From NCBI GenBank assembly GCA_964573295.1, contig CAZNJE010000020.1:1-64000 (forward strand): a DNA stretch of 64,000 nucleotides, in the 5' to 3' direction. Shown in pieces: positions 34,642 to 43,031 of this stretch (positions are counted from its first letter, which is position 1; each line of letters opens with the position of its first letter). The stretch comes from CAYQJL01 sp964573295. Lineage in GTDB: Bacteria; Eisenbacteria; RBG-16-71-46; CAIMUX01; WJJG01. The translations under genes and the position numbers were made by a program. Below the pieces are notes generated by a model. The model was not told where the DNA came from. It saw nothing but the letters and a program-made list of their open reading frames with translations, and did not search any database.

Positions 34642-35526
34642 TCAATAGCCGAATCGCTTGAGCGCACGCTCATCGCGCCGCCACTTCGGGAGCACCTTGA
34701 CGCGCAGCTCCAAGAAAACCGGCCGGTTCAGAAATGTCTCGATGGCACCGCGTGCCGCTTGCCCCAGGCGTTTGATCGCGGCGCCGCCCTTCCCGATGAT
34801 GATCCCCTTTTGCGACTCGCTCTCGACGAACACGGTCGCGCGAATCAGATCCTTGCGGCCGGGTGTTTCGTGGAACTCCTCGATGCCCACCTCCGTGCTG
34901 TAGGGCACCTCCTCGCGGTACTGCGAGAAGATCGCCTCCCGGATCAGCTCGGCGACGAAGAAGCGTTCCGGGTGTTCGGTGAGCTGATCTTCGGGGTAGA
35001 ACTGCGGCCCCGGCGGCAAGAGAGAGACGACCTCTTCGAGCACCTCGGAGACCCCCGCCCCGGTGAGTGCGCTGGCGGCGTGGAATCCGGCGAAACGGCC
35101 CTCGGCCCGGAGGGATTCGATGATCGGGAGGGTCTCGTCCGCAGTCCCAAGCCGGTCGGCCTTGTTCAGGACGACCAATACCGGTTTCTGCCCGCTGACC
35201 TCGATCACCCCGGGAGCCATGCGCGGGGCGGTGACGTCGACCAGGTAGAGCACCAGGTCCGCATCGGCCAGGCTCTCTTGAACCTGTTTCATCATCGCGG
35301 CCTGTAAATCATAACCAGGCTCCAAGATACCGGGCGTATCCAGGAAGATCGCCTGGGCATCCGGCCGGGTCAGGATCCCCAGTGTCCGCCGCCGCGTGGT
35401 CTGCGGCTTGGGGGTCACGATCGCCAGCTTGAAGTCCAGGATCTGATTCATGAGAGTGGATTTGCCCGCATTCGGGTACCCGCAGATGACGACATAGCCG
35501 GAGCGATACGCTGGTGATTCCTGCAT
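34642..35526 (-). CDS. era: GTPase Era
   Basis: Essential GTPase that binds the 3' end of 16S rRNA in small-subunit assembly. The 294-residue protein has G1 GYPNAGKST (16-24), G2 with PQTTRRRTLG, G3 DTPG, G4 NKAD, and a C-terminal KH domain (VESESQKGIIIGKGGAAIKRLG). I chose the ATG at 35526, with GAGGGG nine bases upstream; the ATG three codons earlier sits directly on that site. It is transcribed divergently from the M1 aminopeptidase gene. Confidence 0.95.
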   Translation of the reverse strand: MQESPAYRSGYVVICGYPNAGKSTLMNQILDFKLAIVTPKPQTTRRRTLGILTRPDAQAIFLDTPGILEPGYDLQAAMMKQVQESLADADLVLYLVDVTAPRMAPGVIEVSGQKPVLVVLNKADRLGTADETLPIIESLRAEGRFAGFHAASALTGAGVSEVLEEVVSLLPPGPQFYPEDQLTEHPERFFVAELIREAIFSQYREEVPYSTEVGIEEFHETPGRKDLIRATVFVESESQKGIIIGKGGAAIKRLGQAARGAIETFLNRPVFLELRVKVLPKWRRDERALKRFGY

Positions 35527-35685
35527 CCGGAACATCCCCTCGCTTGCGGGTTTGGAGTGACAGATCCATGCGCCTCCCCCGGCGCATGCTATCCCATGGT
35601 ATCCTTGAGACGTGAAGGGGACTATGCCGCTTCCCCACGAGCGGCCGCAAGTCCCAAACCGGACGCCGCAGGAGGTGACCCACCG

Positions 35686-37905
35686 ATGGAGAACCGTGCC
35701 GACCGAACAGCACCGGCCGTGCGTTCTGTCGCCCTCGCAGGGGCGGGGACCCCCACATGCGCGGGGACCCCGACATGCGCGGTGGCCCCCACACGCGCGG
35801 TCGCCCTCGCATGGGCGTTCGCCCTCGCGTTCGTACTCATCCTCGGAGCCGGACCGGTGAGCGCGCGAGTCATCCCCAACCACCTGCTCCCCGACGAACC
35901 GCCGCGCGCCTGGCATGGCCTACCGCTGCCCGACGATCATCTCCACAAGCAGTACTGGGCGCAGTACTACGGTCTGCCCCTTTTGGCCGGCCGGGACCTG
36001 TGGGATCCCGACACGACCGGCTACGACGCCCTTCACGTCGAGCTCACCGCCGAGCCGATCATCGAAGAAGAGGGCATCATCGGCGAGGCACGCTGGCTCG
36101 TTGCGCTGGAAGATCCGCCGCCTGCGGAACTGGCCTTCGATTTCTACAGCAACATGGTCGTCGAACAGGTGCTGGTGGATGGCTCCGCGGCCAGCTTCAC
36201 GCACGCGGACGATGTGCTGCGCATCGATCTTCCCGGTCCGGGATCGCCCGGAGATGAGCGAGAGGTCGTGATCACTTACCACGGCATTCCTGAAATGGGC
36301 TACATCTGGGGATACGACGTGCGATTCCACGGCGAGGACGAGGTCCCGATCGTCTACACGAGCTGCCAGCCCAGCGCCTCGCGCACCTGGTGGCCCTGCA
36401 AGGACCGTCCGGACGAGAAGTTCACCGCGGAGCTGGCCTTCATCGTGCCCGATACGATGATCGCGGTCTCGAACGGCCTCCTGACCGAAACGGTACCCTA
36501 CATCGGAGGCCGCATGCTCTATCGCTGGCAGCACGGCTATCCGATCCCGGCCTATCTGGTGAGTCTCACGGCCACGAACTTCGCCTCCTTCGAAGACGTG
36601 TTCGTGAGCACGACCGGCCAGACGATGCCCCTCACCTACTACGCCTACCCCGAGGACCTCGAAGTCGCGCAGGACCAGTGGGGCTTCACGCCCCAGGCCA
36701 TCAGCGTCCTGGAAGAGCTCTTCGGCCCCTATCCGTTCTTGAACGAGAAGTATGGGATGGCCGAATACCCGTGGAGCGGGGCGATGGAGCACCAGACCTT
36801 ATCGAGCATGGGCGAGTACTTCTTCGATCTGCCCGAGCGATCCGACTGGGTTGTGGTTCACGAGTTGGCCCACCAGTGGTGGGGCGATTGGGTGACCTGC
36901 GGCACCTGGCGTGACATCTGGCTCAATGAGGGCTTCGCCACCTATTGCGAAGCCCTGTGGGCCGAAGCGCTGGGCGGTCCCGACAGCCTACACGCGGTGA
37001 TGGCCATGAAGAAGGCCGACGCGTTCCCCGGCCCCGTCTACGATCCCAACTTCATCTTCAGCGGCACCGTCTATCGCAAGGGTGCCTGGATGCTCCACAT
37101 GCTGCGCCATGTCCTGGGCGATGACACCTTCTTCGCCGCCTTGCGCGAGTATGGCCGGCAGCACGCCTACGGCAATGCGGTCACCGCCGACCTGCAAGCG
37201 GTGCTCGAAACACACTACGGCGCCTCGCTCGACTGGTTCTTCGGTCCCTGGGTCTACGGCGAGGGGCGTCCCACCTACGGCGCGAAATGGAATCCGCTGG
37301 CCACCTCGGCGAGCGGCGACACCTGGACCCGGATCACGATCTGGCAGGAGACGAGCGGCCCTCAGTACTTCACGATGCCGATCGATGCGGCGCTCTACCT
37401 GAGCAGCGGCGAGACGTTCGAGTGCGTGCTGTGGGACAGCCTGCCCGAGCAGCAATTCCTGGTTCACACGCCGGCACCGGTCGATTCGGTGCAGCTCGAT
37501 CCCGAGCACTGGATCCTGGCCGATGTCGAGTTCATCGCCGATCCCTCATCGGCCGAAGATCCCCGTGCGACGTTCCGCCCGCTGGCGCTGGGCGCCCCGA
37601 CCCCCAACCCGTTTCGCGGCCGCACGGCCTTGACGCTGGGGTGGGGACCGGTGCCGCCGACCGACGCAGCCGACCTGCGCCTGGCCATTCTCGATGTGAG
37701 CGGACGGGTCGTTCGGGAGCTTCCGGTGCGTGCCGTAGACGCTACCGGCGGCCGCTTCGAGTGGGACGGCCGGGACCGGCGCGGCGTCGCGGCACCGGCG
37801 GGGATCTACTGGGCCCGGTTGCGAGCGCCCGGCCTCGAGTCCAGCGAGGGCGATGCCCCACCCGGGCACCCGTTGGCCAGCCAGAGGATCGTGAAGCTGA
37901 GGTAG
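35686..37905 (+). CDS. secreted M1-family aminopeptidase with C-terminal sorting domain
   Basis: A 739-residue exported zinc aminopeptidase. The N-terminal signal region contains repeated GTPTCA units followed by a hydrophobic core (about 38-57). The M1 catalytic domain has the exopeptidase motif as GAMEH (normally GAMEN), zinc-binding HELAHQWWGDW and the third ligand Glu in WLNEGFATYCEAL. The last 90 or so residues are a FlgD-like Ig/sorting domain (PTPNPFRGRTAL, LAILDVSGRVV, WDGRDRRG, GIYWARL). The C-terminal helical domain of long M1 enzymes is missing, as in other secreted M1 proteases of this type. ATG at 35686 follows AGGAGGTGA. Likely an extracellular peptidase feeding peptide uptake. 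Confidence 0.88.
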   Translation: MENRADRTAPAVRSVALAGAGTPTCAGTPTCAVAPTRAVALAWAFALAFVLILGAGPVSARVIPNHLLPDEPPRAWHGLPLPDDHLHKQYWAQYYGLPLLAGRDLWDPDTTGYDALHVELTAEPIIEEEGIIGEARWLVALEDPPPAELAFDFYSNMVVEQVLVDGSAASFTHADDVLRIDLPGPGSPGDEREVVITYHGIPEMGYIWGYDVRFHGEDEVPIVYTSCQPSASRTWWPCKDRPDEKFTAELAFIVPDTMIAVSNGLLTETVPYIGGRMLYRWQHGYPIPAYLVSLTATNFASFEDVFVSTTGQTMPLTYYAYPEDLEVAQDQWGFTPQAISVLEELFGPYPFLNEKYGMAEYPWSGAMEHQTLSSMGEYFFDLPERSDWVVVHELAHQWWGDWVTCGTWRDIWLNEGFATYCEALWAEALGGPDSLHAVMAMKKADAFPGPVYDPNFIFSGTVYRKGAWMLHMLRHVLGDDTFFAALREYGRQHAYGNAVTADLQAVLETHYGASLDWFFGPWVYGEGRPTYGAKWNPLATSASGDTWTRITIWQETSGPQYFTMPIDAALYLSSGETFECVLWDSLPEQQFLVHTPAPVDSVQLDPEHWILADVEFIADPSSAEDPRATFRPLALGAPTPNPFRGRTALTLGWGPVPPTDAADLRLAILDVSGRVVRELPVRAVDATGGRFEWDGRDRRGVAAPAGIYWARLRAPGLESSEGDAPPGHPLASQRIVKLR

Positions 37906-38017
37906 AAGCCGGCCGGCGTGGGCCGCCGGTGCCCCCATCAGACGATGCCCGACGCTCCGTTCGGCGTGGCCTCGGCACAGGAGCAACGGCAGTGCGATCC
38001 GGTCGGTGCCATCTGGA

Positions 38018-41000
38018 CTACTCGAGCACGATCAGCCGCCGATCGAGGCGCAGGCCCTCTCCCGAGAGCCGAACGAAGTAGATGCCCGACGACAAGCTCG
38101 CTCCCTCCGGCGCCTGCTTCCCCACCGCGACCGAATGAGTGCCCGGCTGATGGGGATGATCCGCAAGCGTGGCTACCCGGCGGCCGCTCGCATCGTATAA
38201 CGCCAGGCGAACGGGACGTCCGGCCAACTCGGCCGGCACCTCGTAGACGATCCGGCCCTCGCCGCGGAAGGGAACCGGCGCAATGCGGAGCGAGGCCAGC
38301 AGACGGCTCTCGGGCGATTGCCCCGAGATCGTATCCGTACAACCCACCCCGTAGGCGCCGATCTGCTGGCACTGCGGATTGTTTTCCTCGGCGCAGGGCG
38401 AGTTCTCCTGCAACATGTACGGGTGCTCGGGCACGATCTCCCCGCACAGCAGCGGATCCTCCTCGATGTTGCCCTGGATCCCCAGCAAGTCGGCGATCGG
38501 TCCCACCCAGTTGCCGCCCTCGTTTCCGTAGAGGTCACAGCAGATCAGGTTGGCCCACGTGTCCTCGGCCACGCCGACGCCTTCACCAGATAGGTTTTCG
38601 GTCACGAGACAATTGAGCAGGTCCAGATCGGCGTACGAGCCGGCCGTAAAGATGCCGCTGCCCTCCGGCGCCTCGTTGCCGCCAAGGGTGCACTGGTGGA
38701 GCACCATGATCGACTCGCTGTTGTAGACGGCGCCCCCGCCCGTGCCGGCAGTGTTGTCCAAGAAGGCGCACCCGGACAGATCGACGAGGTCGCCGCAATA
38801 GCTGGCCGCCACGGCGCCGCCTTGCGTCGTCGCGTGGTTGCCGAGAAAGGTGCAATCGCCTACCTGAACCGCGCCCGGCCCCGAGAAGCGCAACGCTCCG
38901 CTGTTGGGCGCGCTGTTACCTTCGAAGAGACAATCCTCCAGAGAGACGGCAGCGTAGTCGGTTCGCACGGCGCCCCCGCTGTGCGCGGAGGTGTTGAGGC
39001 GAAACTCGCATCCGGTCATCGTGACCGAACCGTACCAGCTTCCGAGCGCGCCCCCGGCATCCTGGGCTGTATTCGCTTGGAACTCGCAACCGGTAAGCTC
39101 GAGCGTCCCCTCCCAAAAGAAAAGCGCCCCCCCTTGGACCTGCGCCTGATTGCTCGTGAAGCTGCACTGCTCGAGCACGGCCTGACACCCCTCCTGAAAC
39201 CAGATCGCGCCACCGCCGTCGAAGGCTTGATTGGACTCGAAGTGGCAATCCATGAAGTGCGGATCGGAACCCCGGCAGTAGATCGCGCCGCCCCGATCAC
39301 CGCTGTGGTTCTTGAAGAGGCAACCCTGGATCTCCATCGTGGCCGCATCGCTCATGTGGAGGGCCCTTCCCGTGTACCCCGCATCTTGCTCGAAGACACA
39401 GTTCACGAGCCGTAGCCCACCTCCCCCGCAGATGGCGCCCGACGTATCCACCCCCTGGTTGTTCTTGATCACGCATTCGCGAACGGTCGCAAAGGTCGAT
39501 GCTCCGTACGCCCGAATCGCCCCATCGTAGGCGCCCGTAATCGTCACGCCCTCCAGCACCGTCTCGGGACCGACCCCATAGTGGAACGTCACCCCATGGT
39601 GCGGCTGCTCAGCCGTGCCCTCGGCATCCAGGATGCAGGCGGCCGGGTCGCCGCTCTGGGAGCGAACCGTGATGGCCTTCCCGTAGTAGTCCAAATCGCG
39701 ATTGCCCTCGCCGGTGTAGGTGCCGTCGAGCAGCTCGACGATGTCGCCGTCCTCGGCCGCCAGAATGGCGGCCTGAATCGTGGGGTAGTCCCCGGTGCCA
39801 TCGGGGGCCACGGTCAGGAGCACTTGCCCGCACGGGTTGGGGTCACAGGTCAGCTCGTTCGGCCGAAACTCTCCACCGGCCAAATCGCAGTCGGCCGGAA
39901 GCATCAACGTACAGGTCTCGCCGATGCAGCAGGCCGCCTCGCGCGTCTCGCAGGCCACCGGATACGCCCCGATGAGGCCGCAGTCGGGATTGGCGCCCGG
40001 CGCGCACGGAGAGGCATCCTGGAGATAGTAGTCTTCGCCGGCCAGATCGCAGAAGAGCGGGGCCTCAGAGATGTTGCCGCTGGTGCCCAGCTGCCCCTCG
40101 TACCCGGTCCAGTCGGCATAGGCGTTGCCGTAGATGTTGCAGCAGGCGAACTCGGCGCCCGATCCGGCGACCGCTTCCCCCGTGAGGCTGTAGGCGAGGA
40201 TGCAATTCGAGAACTGCGGCTGGCTGTTCTGATTGAGCCCCACCGCGCCGCCCAGGGGCGCGGCGTTGCCCACCAGCGTGGTCTGCTCAATGCGGGGATG
40301 AGACTCATAGAAGTCGAGGCCGCCGCCACGCACGAAGGCCTCGTTGCCGACGATCGTGCACTCGCGCAGGATCGGCCCGGGATAGACCTGGCGGTAGGAG
40401 GCGAACCCGCCCCCGTAGTCGGCCTGGCAGCCGCGCAGGATGCACCGCTCGATCAAAGGACCCGAGAGGTCCGAGTAGATCGCCCCGCCGGCGTTCTCGG
40501 GGTAGGCGCCGGAAACGAACCCGCCGCGGATCGTGACGCCGCGCAGCACCGAGAGGGTGTCTTCGTGCCCCTCGAAGAGAAACGCGCGCCCGGACGCTTC
40601 GCAGTCGATGATGCAGGCGGTGGGGTCATCGCCCTGGGACCGAATCGTGATGGCCTTGCCCAGGTAGGAGACGTTCCGGTTCCCCGCGCCGGTGAACACG
40701 CCCTCGCCCAGCTCGATCACATCCCCGTCCGCGACGCTCTGGACGGCCGCCTCGATGGTGGGAAAATCCCCGCTGCCGTCGGGCAACACGAGATAGGTTG
40801 CCGCGGTGGCGACGCCGGGTGCAAGGCAGAGCCCAGCACCAAGCACGACGGCCCAGGTGGCGCAGATGAGGGCCCGCAAGCAAACACCCCATACAATCAC
40901 TCGGTAGCCGCAGCCAGGCACCTTGGCGCGGGGCAGGAATACCGCTTCGCTGCCAATACCTTCGCTCCCTACTCCTTGGCTTCCCACTCCTTGGCTTCCG

Positions 41001-41032
41001 GCACCTTCGCTTCCCACACCTTCTCTTGTCAT
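38018..41032 (-). CDS. large secreted parallel beta-helix protein with sorting domain
   Basis: A 1004-residue exported protein. The N-terminus has GVGSEG/GSQGVGS repeats before a hydrophobic signal (about 50-75). Two beta-helix modules follow, each opening with a similar leader (YLVLPDGSGDFPTIEAAVQS and LLTVAPDGTGDYPTIQAAIL). They contain many turns of the GGAxxxxxxxxxxxxxCxFxxN type, including SGAICGGGGLRLVNC and GGAIWFQEGCQAVLEQCSF, resembling right-handed helices of pectate-lyase-like and polymorphic outer-membrane proteins. The two modules look like an internal duplication. The C-terminal 100 residues form the FlgD/T9SS-like tail (VRLALYDASGRRVATL, SGIYFVRL). No catalytic residues are evident. 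ATG at 41032 follows GGGAGGAG. Probably a surface adhesin or polysaccharide binder. Confidence 0.82.
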   Translation of the reverse strand: MTREGVGSEGAGSQGVGSQGVGSEGIGSEAVFLPRAKVPGCGYRVIVWGVCLRALICATWAVVLGAGLCLAPGVATAATYLVLPDGSGDFPTIEAAVQSVADGDVIELGEGVFTGAGNRNVSYLGKAITIRSQGDDPTACIIDCEASGRAFLFEGHEDTLSVLRGVTIRGGFVSGAYPENAGGAIYSDLSGPLIERCILRGCQADYGGGFASYRQVYPGPILRECTIVGNEAFVRGGGLDFYESHPRIEQTTLVGNAAPLGGAVGLNQNSQPQFSNCILAYSLTGEAVAGSGAEFACCNIYGNAYADWTGYEGQLGTSGNISEAPLFCDLAGEDYYLQDASPCAPGANPDCGLIGAYPVACETREAACCIGETCTLMLPADCDLAGGEFRPNELTCDPNPCGQVLLTVAPDGTGDYPTIQAAILAAEDGDIVELLDGTYTGEGNRDLDYYGKAITVRSQSGDPAACILDAEGTAEQPHHGVTFHYGVGPETVLEGVTITGAYDGAIRAYGASTFATVRECVIKNNQGVDTSGAICGGGGLRLVNCVFEQDAGYTGRALHMSDAATMEIQGCLFKNHSGDRGGAIYCRGSDPHFMDCHFESNQAFDGGGAIWFQEGCQAVLEQCSFTSNQAQVQGGALFFWEGTLELTGCEFQANTAQDAGGALGSWYGSVTMTGCEFRLNTSAHSGGAVRTDYAAVSLEDCLFEGNSAPNSGALRFSGPGAVQVGDCTFLGNHATTQGGAVAASYCGDLVDLSGCAFLDNTAGTGGGAVYNSESIMVLHQCTLGGNEAPEGSGIFTAGSYADLDLLNCLVTENLSGEGVGVAEDTWANLICCDLYGNEGGNWVGPIADLLGIQGNIEEDPLLCGEIVPEHPYMLQENSPCAEENNPQCQQIGAYGVGCTDTISGQSPESRLLASLRIAPVPFRGEGRIVYEVPAELAGRPVRLALYDASGRRVATLADHPHQPGTHSVAVGKQAPEGASLSSGIYFVRLSGEGLRLDRRLIVLE

Positions 41033-41478
41033 CGCGTTCTCCTCCCACCTGCAACTGTACGCTGCCGTCCACATGTAAGTGTACGCTACCGTCGCCATTG
41101 AAATCAAAGGGGGGGGGGCATTGTAAGCCATTTCATTGATAGCAATTAGGGGCGCAGCCATCCATCGGGCCGTTCCCGGGACCGCCGATGGCACCCCTAC
41201 CGGAGGGCATCGACCGATCTCCCGGCGACGACACGCCTGCGCACAGCGTGCCCGAAAGCCTGCCCAGAAACATGCCCAGAAGCGCTCCAAGAAGCACGCC
41301 CAGTAGCACGCCCGGAAGCCCGCCCAGTAGCACGCCCGGAAGCCCGCGAGGGAGCACGTTGCGGAACCTGCCGAGGAGTCAACATCCCAGGGATTCTGCC
41401 GATTCAACAAGCGCGAAACTGTTTGCAAATCCATGAACCCGAAGAGGTCGCCGACGACCATCTCGAGTGGAGGATCCC
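41033..41478. other. divergent intergenic region with low-GC patch and short repeats
   Basis: The stretch 41040-41150 is relatively AT-rich, with a duplicated GTACGCT(G/A)CCGTC element and a run of ten G at 41109-41118; it may hold the promoter of the minus-strand beta-helix gene. From 41270 to 41355, AGCACGCCC(A/G)GTAGCACGCCCGG-type repeats occur. No gene is recognised. Confidence 0.5.
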
Positions 41479-42900
41479 ATGTTCGACGCTGCACTCCGAT
41501 ACACCGTCACGTTCGCGACGGCGTCCCGGCCGATCGTTGTGATGGCCTGCGCGGCCGGGCTCCTGGTACCGGTTCTGGCCAGTGCCGACAGCTGGTACGT
41601 CAACCCCCAGGGGGGCGACGCAGCGACGATCTCAGAGGCCGTTCAACTCGCCGCCGACGGCGACACGATCCTGATCGCGCCCGGCACCTACAACGATGCG
41701 GTCTACACGACCAAGGGGCTCCACTTTTGGGGCGATGAAGGCGGCGAGGTCGTCTGGGACGCCGAGCCCGATGACTCCGCCCTCTACATCGAGAACGCCT
41801 CGGAGGTGAGCGTGCGCGGGATCACCTTCACCGGCGATGACACCGACGGCTGCCCGGGACTCGTCATGGATGAGAATGCGGGGATCGTCGAGATTCACGA
41901 TTGCACCTTCCGCGACATGAACGCCGGGTGGTCGGGAGGCGCCGCCTTTCTGAAGAATCAGCAAACCGATCTGCGCAATTGCACCTTCCGGAACATCACG
42001 ACCAGCGGGACGTCCCAGTATTCCGGTGGCGCCGTGTATCTCAGCACCACCGCTCCGTGCAGCTACGTGATCGATTGCACCTTCGAGAACTGCAGCCTGC
42101 CCGGTCTGGGCGGGGCCCTGGACGTCCTGTCCAGCGATGGCGCCTCCCCGGTCCATGTCGAGTCCTGCTCCTTCGTGGGATGCACGGCCGAGAACGGCGG
42201 CGCACTCTTCGCCTACGCCGGACCGATCACGGTGACCGGATGCCTGTTCGAGAACAACGAGGCTACCCTCGATGGCGGGGCGCTGGGGCACTGGATCAAG
42301 TCGCTCGAGATCCAGGATTGCATCTTTCGCAACAATCGCTGCGGCAACCAGGGTGGGGCCATCTACACCCCTTCGATGGAAGACGAGGTCCTGATCCACC
42401 ACAACCTCTTCTGGGACAATCACGCCGATGACGGTGGCGCGCTGTATACCGTAGCAGTCCTTGCCAGCCTGGACATGAACACCTTCTTCCGCAACTCGGC
42501 CTCGACACGCGGGGCCGCGATCAGCGCCAACGGCACACAGACTCAGATCACGCGCTGCATCCTGACCGAGAGCGACGAGACCGAAGCCCTCTACTGCGGG
42601 GTGGAACCGACGATCTCCTGTTGCGATTTCTGGCTGAACTTCGCGGGTCACACGTCGGGTTGCGCCGACCCATTCGCCACACCGAGCAACGCGCAATCGG
42701 ACCCGATGATCTGCAACTGGCACACCGAAGAGTTCGGGGTCGCCGCGGGCTCGGTCTGCGCAACGGGCAACCTGCCCTCCGGGTGTACCGGACAGATCGG
42801 CGCCTATGGCGTCGGCTGCGCGGCCACGCCGGTTCGCTCGGCCAGCTGGGGTGAGATGCGGTCGCTCTTCCGGCCGCCGGCCGTTGACGTGCTGCGCTGA
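41479..42900 (+). CDS. secreted parallel beta-helix protein
   Basis: A 473-residue exported protein with a hydrophobic signal (about 21-38) and one right-handed beta-helix domain opening with WYVNPQGGDAATISEAVQLA. Helix turns of the GGAxx...CxF type are plentiful (SGGAAFLKNQQTDLRNCTF, NGGALFAYAGPITVTGC). It is related to the larger protein encoded divergently at 38018-41032, but it lacks a recognisable C-terminal sorting domain, ending soon after a Cys-rich segment. The ATG at 41479 has GGAGG upstream. Role unknown; a surface or periplasmic carbohydrate-binding function is possible. Confidence 0.8.
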   Translation: MFDAALRYTVTFATASRPIVVMACAAGLLVPVLASADSWYVNPQGGDAATISEAVQLAADGDTILIAPGTYNDAVYTTKGLHFWGDEGGEVVWDAEPDDSALYIENASEVSVRGITFTGDDTDGCPGLVMDENAGIVEIHDCTFRDMNAGWSGGAAFLKNQQTDLRNCTFRNITTSGTSQYSGGAVYLSTTAPCSYVIDCTFENCSLPGLGGALDVLSSDGASPVHVESCSFVGCTAENGGALFAYAGPITVTGCLFENNEATLDGGALGHWIKSLEIQDCIFRNNRCGNQGGAIYTPSMEDEVLIHHNLFWDNHADDGGALYTVAVLASLDMNTFFRNSASTRGAAISANGTQTQITRCILTESDETEALYCGVEPTISCCDFWLNFAGHTSGCADPFATPSNAQSDPMICNWHTEEFGVAAGSVCATGNLPSGCTGQIGAYGVGCAATPVRSASWGEMRSLFRPPAVDVLR

Positions 42901-43031
42901 TCGCCGGCCGAGAAGGGGGTGCGCTGATCGCCGGCCAAGAACGAGCGTGCGGATCACCGGCCATGAAGTGGGCTAGCAATGAAATGGGCTACCACTAGCG
43001 CTCTGGTTCACCCGGCGGTAGGCTTGCCGCC

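Noticed and set aside
42898..42975. Read-through of the TGA ending the beta-helix gene at 42900
   Set aside because: The frame beyond contains another TGA within 10 codons inside a short DNA repeat (GCGCTGATCGCCGGCC), with no domain continuing.
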